A stretch of DNA of 19,502 bases from positions 1-19,502 of the forward strand of contig DASROJ010000247.1 of assembly GCA_035646975.1 (NCBI GenBank), given 5' to 3'. The position numbers were made by a program, and so were the translations under genes. This document shows, piece after piece, positions 1-7,276 of this stretch (the first letter of the stretch is position 1; each line of letters starts with the position of its first letter). The DNA is from DASROJ01 sp035646975. GTDB lineage: Bacteria; Acidobacteriota; Polarisedimenticolia; JACPZX01; DASXTC01. Under the pieces are notes generated by a model. That model was not told where the DNA came from, made no database searches, and saw only the letters and a list, made by a program, of their open reading frames with translations.

Positions 1-90
1 GTCCCGTTCGCCCGGACGGGCGCCCCGGCGCCTCCACGATGGTCGCTGCGCAGCGATCATCACTCCCGCGCCGTTCACCGCCGACGTCAC
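1..90. repeat. Direct repeat copy 1 with palindromic core
   Basis: Bases 1-90 match 220-309 with four mismatches that I can count (positions 65, 81, 84 and 85 of this copy). Inside lie a short hairpin (GCCCG-GA-CGGGC, 10-21) and a 24-bp near-palindrome at 38-61 whose 14-bp core TCGCTGCGCAGCGA is perfectly self-complementary. The left boundary is cut by the window edge. This resembles an intergenic palindromic repeat unit. I do not recognise the family. Confidence 0.85.
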
Positions 91-219
91 GCCGTCGCGA
101 TGCTCGCCGCTGGCTCCCCGTTGCGGCGCCGGCCCGTGCTCGGGCGATCGGTCCGCCTTTCGCGCCCGTCGGGGACGGCTCGTGTCCTCCTGAGCCGTTC
201 GCCGCGGGCGACTCCCGGC

Positions 220-309
220 GTCCCGTTCGCCCGGACGGGCGCCCCGGCGCCTCCACGATGGTCGCTGCGCAGCGATCATCACTTCCGCGCCGTTCACCGT
301 CGGTGTCAC
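220..309. repeat. Direct repeat copy 2 with palindromic core
   Basis: Second copy of the unit at 1-90, offset by 219 bp. The palindromic core is at 257-280. The 130 bp between the copies is not obviously repeated. Weaker similarity continues to the right, where the motif 'GTCGGYGTCACGC' recurs near 299 and 344. Confidence 0.85.
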
Positions 310-518
310 GCAGGCGCGAGTGCCGTCCCTGCGCCACATGCCGTCGGCGTCACGCGGGTGCGGCCATCGTTCTCGCGCGGTCGCAGGATCGCTCCCGAGT
401 GCGCCGCGGTGGACATCATGCGGGTGCGACGTCGCTTCCGCAGGTGCGTCCGCCGATCAAGCGAGGGCTCGCGAGTCACCAGACACGCTTTGTGCGTGCC
501 GGTCGCATGACTCGCGTG

Positions 519-546
519 TTGCCCGACGCGTGCCGGGCGATATAAT
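519..546 (+). promoter_or_regulatory. Sigma70-type promoter of the aldolase-like gene
   Basis: TTGCCC (519-524), a 16-bp spacer and a perfect TATAAT (541-546) stand 55 bp before the GTG start at 602. The predicted leader is about 50 nt and ends with the Shine-Dalgarno GGAGGAGG (589-596). Confidence 0.7.
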
Positions 547-601
547 GTGGCGCAATCCGAATCGTGGACTGTGCGGGCAAAATTGAGCGGAGGAGGCAAT
601 C

Positions 602-2008
602 GTGCCGGAGATGACGCTCGAGCGGAAGCTCGAGGCCTGGCGGGGGATCATCGAGATCGGAGCGAGCGGGGCCGTGGTCGTGCGCGATCGGCGGCGCCTG
701 CGCGAGGAGGTCATCGATGACCTCGTGCGGGCGGCGGTTTTCGCTCCATCGGAAGCAGAAAGGGAAGCCGCGCGCGTTCTGGTCTGGGAGTCGGCGCGTC
801 AGTCCGGCGTGAGGCCCTGGTCGATACAGACTTTGTACGAGGCGATGGGTCGCGGCGAGGCCACCGGCTTCACCACGCCGGCCATCAACCTGCGCGGAAT
901 GGTTTATGACAAGGCGCGCGCGGTGGTCCGGTCCGTGATGCGCAACCAGGTCGGGGCCTTCATCTTCGAGCTGGCCCGCTCGGAGATGGGTTACACGTTC
1001 CAGCGGTGCGGCGAGTACGCCACCGTAGTGATCGCCGCCGCGCTGCGGGAGGGGTTCGAAGGGCCGTTGTTCATCCAGGGGGATCATTACCAGGTCAACG
1101 CGAAGAAGTTCGCGCAGGGTGGTGAGGCGCGCGCGACCGAGATCAAGGCGCTCAAGGATCTGATCATGGAAGCAATCGTCGCGGGGTACGGCAACATCGA
1201 TCTCGACGCTTCGACTATCGTCGATCTCTCGAAGACGACCGTGATCGAGCAGCAGCGCGACAATTTCAGCGTGTCGGCCGAGCTGGCCGCGCACGTGCGT
1301 TCGCTGGAGCCGAAGGGAATGACGATTTCGATCGGCGGAGAGATCGGCGAGGTCGGCAAGAAGAACTCGACCCCCGAGGAGTTCACCGCTTACATGGATG
1401 GCCTGCTCGAGGATCTCAACAGGCGGTCCCCTTCCACTGGCTCCTGGAAGGGGCCGAGCAAGATCAGCGTGCAGACCGGCACCGAGCATGGCGGCATCCC
1501 GCTGCCCGACGGCAGCGTCGCGAAGGTGAAGATCGATTTCAGCGTGCTCAAGGAGATTACGCGGGTTGCCCGCAGCCGGTATCGGATGTCCGGCTCGGTG
1601 CAGCATGGGGCTTCCACGCTGCCGCAGGACCTGTTCGACCAGTTCCCGAAATCCGACGCGGCCGAGGTGCACCTCGCGACCGATTTCCAGAACATCGTCT
1701 ACGAGCACCCGGCGTTCCCGAAGGACCTCAAGGCCGAGATGTACGCGTGGCTGGACCAGAACTGCGCCGACGAGCGCAAGCCGGACATGACCTCCGAGCA
1801 GTTCTATTACAAGACCCGCAAGAAGGCCTGGGGCCCGTTCAAACAGCGCTGCTGGGATCTGCCCGAGGCGACCCGCGGCCAGATCCGCGCGACGCTCGAG
1901 TCGAAGTTCGACCTTCTCTTCCGGAAGCTCAACGTGGTGGGAACGGTGGAGGTGGTCGGCCGGCACGTCCACGCGGCGGAGTTCGTCAAGACGGTGCCGC
2001 GCGCCTGA
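602..2008 (+). CDS. Class II fructose-bisphosphate aldolase-like protein, extended
   Basis: Probable zinc-dependent class II aldolase of a sugar-phosphate pathway, cytosolic, 468 aa. The GTG start sits 5 nt after GGAGGAGG; an ATG three codons later is possible. Family marks in order: D161-H162 in 'QGDHYQVN' (like catalytic Asp and first zinc His), 'GGEIGEVG' 245-252, H296 in 'GTEHGG' (second zinc His), H335 in 'VQHGAST' (third zinc His), and 'EVHLATDFQN' near 355-364, where ordinary enzymes have the substrate-binding 'NxxT(D/E)' strand. In my alignment the conserved Asn of that strand is His here. The protein is about 100-150 residues longer than usual (285-360 aa): roughly 110 residues precede the barrel and 80 follow it. 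It converges on a GlpX-like phosphatase with only 9 bp between stops, which suggests a linked fructose-1,6-bisphosphate or related function. The fold is well supported; the substrate is not determined. Confidence 0.8.
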   Translation: MPEMTLERKLEAWRGIIEIGASGAVVVRDRRRLREEVIDDLVRAAVFAPSEAEREAARVLVWESARQSGVRPWSIQTLYEAMGRGEATGFTTPAINLRGMVYDKARAVVRSVMRNQVGAFIFELARSEMGYTFQRCGEYATVVIAAALREGFEGPLFIQGDHYQVNAKKFAQGGEARATEIKALKDLIMEAIVAGYGNIDLDASTIVDLSKTTVIEQQRDNFSVSAELAAHVRSLEPKGMTISIGGEIGEVGKKNSTPEEFTAYMDGLLEDLNRRSPSTGSWKGPSKISVQTGTEHGGIPLPDGSVAKVKIDFSVLKEITRVARSRYRMSGSVQHGASTLPQDLFDQFPKSDAAEVHLATDFQNIVYEHPAFPKDLKAEMYAWLDQNCADERKPDMTSEQFYYKTRKKAWGPFKQRCWDLPEATRGQIRATLESKFDLLFRKLNVVGTVEVVGRHVHAAEFVKTVPRA

Positions 2009-2017
2009 CCCGGCGAC

Positions 2018-3643
2018 TCAGGCGAACCAGTCCGGCGACGCCTCGACCACGGCGTGGAGAAACGCCATCGCCTCGGGGGATTCCACCGAGGCCGCGGCCT
2101 TCAGGTCGAGTTTCATCCTCGGATCGCCCGGGCCGCCCTGCGCTGCCTCCTGCATGTGCATGTAGTACGAGGTGGCCACCTCGTGACGCAGGCGCCGGGC
2201 GCGCACCGGATCGCCGGCCGCGGCGCGCGTGGCGCCCGGTATCTCGGCCACGGGCAGACCGAGAAGACGGGTCAGCACCGGGGTGAGCCTTTCGGCGGTC
2301 TGATCGAGCGTGTCGCGATAATTGAACAGCACCGCGTAGATCTCCGCCGTGCCTGCGGCGCCAACGAACAGGGCGGTCACCGTGGCGAAATTTCCGCCGA
2401 CGAACGCGGCGCTCAGGCAGGGCACGTGCCAGTTGTCCGAGATGGCCGCCGCCACGAAGGCGCCGTCGGCCGACCCGATCCCGGGCACGAGGTCTTCGAT
2501 GTCGTACACCCGGTTCGGGTCGAAGCCGCGTGCTCGAAGCTCACGCTCGTCGTCCCCGCTGAAATCGTATCGCTCGTCCCACGTCCTGATCTTCGAGGCG
2601 CAGAATCTCGCGGTGGACCGGACGCCGAGATAGTAGCCCCCTGCCGCCGAGGCGATCATCTCGGCCGCGCCGCCGATATTGCCGGCCACGCCGTCGAGCG
2701 GACGCAGGTTGTCGGCAAAGACGCCCCAGCCGAGTCCGGAGGCCACCACCGGATAGGCGTCACCGTCCGTGTCGAGTCTCATGTTGGCTCCGCAGGAGAG
2801 CAGCCGGTCGATGGGATGACGCGCCCGGTCCAGCGCGAAGAGGTTGATCTCGCGGGTTCCGCGGGACTCCATCACGGCCTGGACAATCCGTTCGAGCGGA
2901 TCGGCCACCGTGACATCCTGCACGCCGCGAAGCTGGCACTTGTCGAAGTAGACGTCAGGCACCGGGGCGATCTCTGCGCTGGTCGCGTACAGGAGAGTGC
3001 CGCAGGAGTGATCGAACATCGTGCTCTTCGTGGTGCCTTCCACCGTGTCCACCGCGATCGAGTAGCGCGTCGGGCCGCTTCCGATCACCTGCCCCGCGTA
3101 CAGCGTCGGGTTGCCGCCTTTCTCTCCTGGTTTCCTGCGCGCCCCCTCGCCGATCGCGATGCGCAGATTCACCCCGGGTGTCGCGTCGCAAAGGGCGTGG
3201 AGCGACTCGGTCATCGCGGCGGTGGAGTTGCGGTCGTTGTTCTCCTTGACCTTCAGCTTGAGCTTGTCGCGCTCCGCCTGCGGGTGGGCGAGCAGGTCGC
3301 CGCGTCCGGAAAGCGACACGGACAATGCGCCCATCATCCCGGTGAGGATGAGCCGGTCGCGCAGCTCGCTCTGCAGCGGGCCCGATGCCGCCCCGGCGCC
3401 GGCTCTCGGAGCAGCGGCAGACATCGCGGGCGACGTGATGGGCAGCACCATGATCGAGGCCACTTCGAGGCCGTAGAGGCTCAGCAACGCCTGGTTTCGC
3501 TGATTCCATCCCCGCACCTCTTCGGGGGGCATGCGCCGGGCTTCGCGGGAGAAGATCCTGCGCGAGTCCAGCCGGCTGGGCGGGATTTCGGTCCTGACAC
3601 CCGTGCGGCGGCCGGGGCGGGACGACGGGTCCTTCATGGGCAT
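2018..3643 (-). CDS. GlpX-like class II fructose-1,6-bisphosphatase homologue
   Basis: Probable metal-dependent sugar bisphosphatase, cytosolic, 541 aa. Motifs of the GlpX/inositol-phosphatase superfamily are in order: 'ENNDRNSTAAMTES' 134-147 (counterpart of the GlpX 'DKNxADxxA' metal segment), 'IGEGARR' 164-170 (metal-ligand Glu166), 'VDTVEGTT' 198-205 (Asp199 and Glu202, matching 'VDPxEGT'), and 'GNIGGAAE' 321-328 (matching 'GIGGAPE', Glu328). GlpX proteins are about 320-340 aa. This one carries about 90 extra residues at the N-terminus and about 200 at the C-terminus. The ATG at 3643 follows a perfect AGGAGG (complement of 3651-3656) with 7-nt spacing. It converges on the aldolase-like gene and diverges from mgtC 54 bp away. 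Class II FBPase function is likely; inositol monophosphatase-like or sedoheptulose bisphosphatase activity is possible. Confidence 0.8.
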   Translation of the reverse strand: MPMKDPSSRPGRRTGVRTEIPPSRLDSRRIFSREARRMPPEEVRGWNQRNQALLSLYGLEVASIMVLPITSPAMSAAAPRAGAGAASGPLQSELRDRLILTGMMGALSVSLSGRGDLLAHPQAERDKLKLKVKENNDRNSTAAMTESLHALCDATPGVNLRIAIGEGARRKPGEKGGNPTLYAGQVIGSGPTRYSIAVDTVEGTTKSTMFDHSCGTLLYATSAEIAPVPDVYFDKCQLRGVQDVTVADPLERIVQAVMESRGTREINLFALDRARHPIDRLLSCGANMRLDTDGDAYPVVASGLGWGVFADNLRPLDGVAGNIGGAAEMIASAAGGYYLGVRSTARFCASKIRTWDERYDFSGDDERELRARGFDPNRVYDIEDLVPGIGSADGAFVAAAISDNWHVPCLSAAFVGGNFATVTALFVGAAGTAEIYAVLFNYRDTLDQTAERLTPVLTRLLGLPVAEIPGATRAAAGDPVRARRLRHEVATSYYMHMQEAAQGGPGDPRMKLDLKAAASVESPEAMAFLHAVVEASPDWFA

Positions 3644-3658
3644 TTCCGTTCCTCCTGA

Positions 3659-3687
3659 TTGCGGCTGACCACGGGGGAGCCTAGATT
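3659..3687 (+). promoter_or_regulatory. Candidate mgtC promoter
   Basis: TTGCGG (3659-3664), a 17-bp spacer and TAGATT (3682-3687). Transcription would start near 3694, only a few bases before the ATG at 3698, implying a leaderless or nearly leaderless message. No Shine-Dalgarno is seen at normal spacing before 3698. Confidence 0.45.
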
Positions 3688-3697
3688 AGGCCATGCG

Positions 3698-4366
3698 ATG
3701 AACGATTTCATGGGATTCCTCAGCGAGGACGGTGTGCGGCTCGCCCTGGCGGTCCTGCTGGGCGGCGCCATCGGTCTGGAGCGCGAGGCCTCCGACAAAC
3801 CGGCAGGGCTTCGAACCAACATCCTGATCTGCGTGGGCTCCACCCTCATGATGATTCTCTCCATCCAGGTCGCGCATCATTATGCCGTGGTCAGCGCCGA
3901 TCCGAGCCGCATCGCCCAGGGGGTGATCACCGGCATCGGGTTTCTGGGCGCGGGCACCATCCTGCATTCGCGGGGCGGTGTCACGGGTCTGACCACCGCG
4001 GCGACGACCTGGGCGGTGTCCGGCATCGGGCTCGCGCTGGGCAGCGGCTTCTACATGCTGGCGTTCACCACGACGATCCTGATACTCGCCGTGCTCTGGG
4101 TGTTCGGGCGGATCTCCCACGTCTGGCCGAACGGCAAGACGCCGCACTGGGCGCTGCGGGTCGTGTCGGAAGAACCGGCGTCGAACCTGGATGGCATCAG
4201 GGCATTGCTCGACCGTGAGAAAGTGCCGATGTCCGCGTGGAGCTATCGCAGGCTGCGTGATGGTCACAGCGTGGTGGTGGAGTGTGTCGCGCCGCGCGAG
4301 GCCATGGCGAATATCCTGTCGAAGGTGTCCATGCTTCCGGGTATCCGGAGCGCCCGCAGTCTCTAG
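3698..4366 (+). CDS. MgtC/SapB family inner-membrane protein
   Basis: MgtC-like membrane protein of 222 aa. The family signature 'GGAIGLERE' followed by 'KPAGLRT' spans 22-40. Further hydrophobic segments cover about 41-60, 76-92 ('GFLGAGTILH'), 98-115 and 118-138. A soluble C-terminal part (about 145-222) fits the ACT-like domain of the longer family members. MgtC proteins are known for survival under magnesium limitation and for inhibiting F1Fo ATPase in pathogens; the role in environmental bacteria is unclear. I chose ATG 3698 because the frame extension to TTG 3659 adds non-family residues. Convergent with the thioesterase gene, 16 bp between stops. Confidence 0.88.
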   Translation: MNDFMGFLSEDGVRLALAVLLGGAIGLEREASDKPAGLRTNILICVGSTLMMILSIQVAHHYAVVSADPSRIAQGVITGIGFLGAGTILHSRGGVTGLTTAATTWAVSGIGLALGSGFYMLAFTTTILILAVLWVFGRISHVWPNGKTPHWALRVVSEEPASNLDGIRALLDREKVPMSAWSYRRLRDGHSVVVECVAPREAMANILSKVSMLPGIRSARSL

Positions 4367-4382
4367 AAGAGTGCCGGCCCTG

Positions 4383-4880
4383 TCACTTTTTCCGCGTCAG
4401 TCTCAGGCTTCGCCGGCGATCCGCCTCGGCAGCCACCCGGTGTTCGTCCTCCGTCTCCAGAATCAGCGGCGGCGCCGGTGTCGGGCCTCCGTCCGGTCCG
4501 AGGCAGACCATCGTGAAGAAGGCCGTGCAGGTTTTCACACGCTGGCCGGTGCGCGGGTCCTCCGACTGGACCTCGACTTCGACCTCCATCGACGAGGAGA
4601 AGACCTGCGTGAGCGTCGCCGACAGGCGCACGATGTGCCCGAGCCGCATCGGAGCCAGGAAGTCGATCCGGTCCACCGATGCGGTGGCCACCGGGCCGTG
4701 ACAGTGGCGCGTGGCGGCCATGGCCGCAGCCTTGTCCATCAACGCCATGACCCAGCCGCCGAACACCGAGCCGAGCGGATTGATCTGCTGTGGCATGACC
4801 AGGTCGGTCATCTCGACTCGCGAGTCGGCCACCCGATGACCCGCCGCCGACGGGCGTCCTGCTGACCTGGATGATTCCAT
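4383..4880 (-). CDS. Acyl-CoA thioesterase, hotdog fold (YciA/ACOT type)
   Basis: Hydrolyses acyl-CoA to free acid and CoA in the cytosol, 165 aa. The hallmark 'QQINPLGSVFGGWVMALMD' covers 31-49, with Asn34 and Asp49 matching the catalytic pair of acyl-CoA hydrolases. 'RIDFLAPMRLGHIV' 71-84 is the second conserved strand. The C-terminal 25 residues are Arg/Lys-rich. The ATG at 4880 has GGAGAGG (complement of 4887-4893) 6 nt upstream. It is divergent from the TPR gene, sharing a 187-bp intergenic region with a tandem 10-bp repeat. Chain-length preference cannot be read from the sequence. Confidence 0.9.
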   Translation of the reverse strand: MESSRSAGRPSAAGHRVADSRVEMTDLVMPQQINPLGSVFGGWVMALMDKAAAMAATRHCHGPVATASVDRIDFLAPMRLGHIVRLSATLTQVFSSSMEVEVEVQSEDPRTGQRVKTCTAFFTMVCLGPDGGPTPAPPLILETEDEHRVAAEADRRRSLRLTRKK

Positions 4881-4927
4881 CTTTGCCCTCTCCGCTGAAT
4901 GTGTCGGCGCGGTCCCGAGCCCCGTAT

Positions 4928-4947
4928 GTTAACTCAGGTTAACTCAG
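4928..4947. repeat. Tandem GTTAACTCAG x2
   Basis: Two perfect 10-bp tandem copies (4928-4937 and 4938-4947) followed by a partial third (GTTG). Each contains the palindrome GTTAAC. They lie between the divergent thioesterase and TPR genes, about 30 bp before the TPR promoter -35, so they could be an operator. AT-rich relative to surroundings. Confidence 0.6.
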
Positions 4948-4975
4948 GTTGGGTCGGCCCGGTGGCACCGTCTGG

Positions 4976-5005
4976 TTGCGACGCCCGGAAATCGAGGGCT
5001 ATAAT
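4976..5005 (+). promoter_or_regulatory. Promoter of the TPR protein gene
   Basis: TTGCGA (4976-4981), an 18-bp spacer and a perfect TATAAT (5000-5005), 62 bp before the ATG at 5068. Confidence 0.6.
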
Positions 5006-5067
5006 CCCACGCTGGATGCAGTGACCTGACCAGATCGCCGCAATGCTCTTGCGTGGAGGATACCGTC

Positions 5068-6441
5068 ATGAGTCTCCGGAATGCGTTGAGGAACCTTGGC
5101 CTCTGCGCGGTCGTCTGCGCCGGCGTAATGGCCCCCGCGCGACTCGCCCTTGCGCAGGAGGACAACCAGCGTTGCGAGGGGACGATCGTCGACGATCAGG
5201 GCGCGCCCCTGGCGGACGTGAAGGTCACCTTCCTGCACATCGCCAAGAACCTCTACTCGCAGCCGGTCAGGACGTCGAAGAAGGGGAAGTACGGCCACAG
5301 CACGCTGGCGGCGACCTCGTACGAGCCGAAGGCGGAGCTCGCGGGATACAAGATCGTGCAGATCACGGCGCGCACCACCCGAGGCGATGGCACCACAGTC
5401 ACCGATGACAGCTATCTCGTCGGCAGCGATCAGAAAGGACTTCACAAAGTGCAGGTGGCCGCCCAGTCCCGAAGCGATGCCACCAGCAAGGGAAAGTGCG
5501 TCATTGATTTCGTCCTGGTGCCGGAGGATCGGTTCATGGCGACTTTCCAGAAGCTCGCCGGCGAAAGGCAGGCCAAGGCGGGCGCGGCGCCAGGCGCGAC
5601 GGCCGGCGGCGACGCTTCCGGAACGCTCGGTGCGCCCGGCGCGCTCACGCCGCAGGCGGCCGGTGCGCCGCCAGCCACCGATCCGCTCGAGAAAGGCAAA
5701 GAGTTGATCGCCTCGCGTGACTACGCGGGCGCCCTCGAGCCGCTCCGGAGCGCCGTTGCCTCGAAGCCCGACAGCGCGGAGGCACACCGCTGGCTCGGCG
5801 GCGCGCTGCTTCAGGTCGGCAACCTGGCCGAGGCCGAGCCCGAGCTGAAAAAGGCGCTCGAGCTGGACCCGACATTCAGCGGGGCGAACTTCGACATGGG
5901 GATGCTCTACGCCAAGAAGGGCCGGCTGATGCAGGCGATACCGCCGTTTGAAAAAGAGCTCGAGATCAACCCCGGCGTGCCGAGCATTCTGCAGAACCTC
6001 AGCAAGCTCTACGTCGACACCAAGCAGTACGACAAGGCGATCGGGATCTACAACCAGCTCATCGAGCAGACACCCGACAACATGGAGAACTACGCCCTGC
6101 TTGCCGATTGCTACAAGCAGATGGGTGACGCCGCCAAGGAGCAGGAGGTCTACCAGAAGATGGGGGCGGCAGACTCCAGCGGGATGGCCTTCTACAACCT
6201 CGGCAACATCATGTTCAACAAGGACGAGAAAGAGAAGGCGGCCGAGGCCTACAAGAAAGCCATCGAGCAGAACCCCCAGCACGCGGACGCCCATTTCCAG
6301 CTGGGGATGACCTACGTGGGTCTTGCCCGATTCAAGGACGCCGTGTCTGAGCTCGAGACGTTCGTCAAGCTCAAGCCATCCGATCCGAAGGCGACGGAGG
6401 CAAAGAGCATGGTGGCCGACCTGAGGAAGATGGGCGGCTAA
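5068..6441 (+). CDS. Secreted TPR protein with N-terminal beta-sandwich-like domain
   Basis: 457-aa exported protein. The ATG at 5068 follows GGAGGA (5055-5060) by 7 nt; the longer GTG start at 5053 would destroy that site. Signal peptide: basic start, hydrophobic 9-21, probable signal peptidase I cleavage after 'LALA' (29/30). Residues about 35-145 ('CEGTIVDDQGAPLADVKVTF') look like a carboxypeptidase-regulatory/transthyretin-like domain. An Ala/Gly/Pro-rich linker follows (about 165-210). From about 212 to the end there are some seven TPR-like repeats, for example 'AEAHRWLGGALLQVGNLAEA' and 'ADAHFQLGMTYVGLARFKDA'. Likely a periplasmic or surface scaffold binding other proteins; the partner is unknown. 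Its stop codon overlaps that of convergent pgeF. Confidence 0.82.
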   Translation: MSLRNALRNLGLCAVVCAGVMAPARLALAQEDNQRCEGTIVDDQGAPLADVKVTFLHIAKNLYSQPVRTSKKGKYGHSTLAATSYEPKAELAGYKIVQITARTTRGDGTTVTDDSYLVGSDQKGLHKVQVAAQSRSDATSKGKCVIDFVLVPEDRFMATFQKLAGERQAKAGAAPGATAGGDASGTLGAPGALTPQAAGAPPATDPLEKGKELIASRDYAGALEPLRSAVASKPDSAEAHRWLGGALLQVGNLAEAEPELKKALELDPTFSGANFDMGMLYAKKGRLMQAIPPFEKELEINPGVPSILQNLSKLYVDTKQYDKAIGIYNQLIEQTPDNMENYALLADCYKQMGDAAKEQEVYQKMGAADSSGMAFYNLGNIMFNKDEKEKAAEAYKKAIEQNPQHADAHFQLGMTYVGLARFKDAVSELETFVKLKPSDPKATEAKSMVADLRKMGG

Positions 6442-7163
6442 TCCACCAGCATCCCCAGCGCCCACATCCTGCCAGCCGACAGGCCCTGCCTCCGATAGGA
6501 GTGAGTCTCCTCCGGGTGGCAGACCGTGCACAGGTCGAGCGACTCGAAGCGAGCGAGGTCGACACCCGCATCCTGTGCCTGCAGGCGATTGGCTTCCAGT
6601 AGATCGAGATGCGTGACGCCCGGCGCCGGCCTGCGGGCTATCATATTTATGTGGGCCGGGTAGGCGCGTTCGAACGCTTCGATCACCTCGGCTCCGACGC
6701 GATAGCAGCAGGCGCCCACGGCCGGGCCGGCCCCGATCACCATGCGCCCGGGGCGGGCGTCCAGCTTCTCGCGCATCAAGTCGAGCGCCGAGGTCAGCAC
6801 GCCGGCCACCGTCCCTCTCCACCCGGCGTGAACGACCCCCAGCGCGCGCGACACGGGGTCGACGAGTATCAGCGGCAGGCAGTCAGCCGTGGCGACTCCG
6901 AGGGCGATTCCGCCGCTCGAGGTGGCCAGGGCATCCCCGTCGCCGACGATCCCTTCCGGCATCGCCGTTTGCCCATCGACCAGCAGGCATCGGTTCGAGT
7001 GGACCTGTCGCGCCCGGGCCAGGGTCACCGGGCGGTGGTCGGCACCTCCCAGGAGCTCCCGTGTGAGCGCCGGCGGCTCGGGTCGCGGGGCCGGCCCCCG
7101 TCCGACGAAGACATGCCGGAGCGATTCGACACCGGAAAGCAGCGGCAGGCGGAAGGCGTGCAT
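6438..7163 (-). CDS. pgeF: PgeF/YfiH (polyphenol oxidase) family protein
   Basis: Member of the YfiH/DUF152 family. E. coli YfiH (PgeF) was described as a peptidoglycan editing factor that removes wrongly incorporated Ser-containing precursors; other members are reported as polyphenol oxidases or purine nucleosidases. 241 aa. Metal/active-site residues are visible: His55 in 'RQVHS', Cys95 in 'ATADCLPLIL', His112 in 'VVHAGWRGT', plus 'GDGDALAT' 74-81, 'CCYRVG', and C-terminal 'SYRRQGLSAGRM'. I prefer the ATG at 7163, which has AGGGTGA five bases upstream; a GTG at 7172 would add three residues. The last bases overlap the TPR gene tail-to-tail by 4 bp. Confidence 0.9.
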   Translation of the reverse strand: MHAFRLPLLSGVESLRHVFVGRGPAPRPEPPALTRELLGGADHRPVTLARARQVHSNRCLLVDGQTAMPEGIVGDGDALATSSGGIALGVATADCLPLILVDPVSRALGVVHAGWRGTVAGVLTSALDLMREKLDARPGRMVIGAGPAVGACCYRVGAEVIEAFERAYPAHINMIARRPAPGVTHLDLLEANRLQAQDAGVDLARFESLDLCTVCHPEETHSYRRQGLSAGRMWALGMLVD

Positions 7164-7276
7164 GACGGTCACCCTACTGCGCGGGGTCGGGATCGGTCAA
7201 CTCTCTTGACTTTTCATACAGGCTGCGGCACTCTTTGCGGTCCTCAAACGAGAGCTTCTCAGGGTGATTCACCAGC

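Larger units (their letters stand above)
1..540. other. Non-coding GC-rich region with repeats
   Basis: No convincing gene lies here. Open frames exist on both strands, but their products are Arg/Pro/Ala/Ser-rich with no recognisable domain, as expected of chance frames in GC-rich DNA. The stretch holds a 90-bp direct repeat (1-90 and 220-309), several short inverted repeats, and at its right end the promoter of the aldolase-like gene. The repeat starts at the first base of the window, so the array may continue to the left. Confidence 0.6.

Noticed and set aside
39..545. 168-codon open frame with the repeat in frame
   Set aside because: Composition is almost only Arg, Pro, Ala, Ser. There is no domain and no Shine-Dalgarno, and it runs through the aldolase promoter. 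The frame is kept only because the repeat period is a multiple of three.
476..1972. Long minus-strand frame opposite the aldolase-like gene
   Set aside because: It is antisense to a clear coding region; long antisense frames are common in GC-rich genes and this one has no recognisable motif.
7206..7234. TTGACT box as a yajC promoter
   Set aside because: The -35 is good, but the base run at the correct distance (CACTCT) is a poor -10, so I did not list it as a feature.
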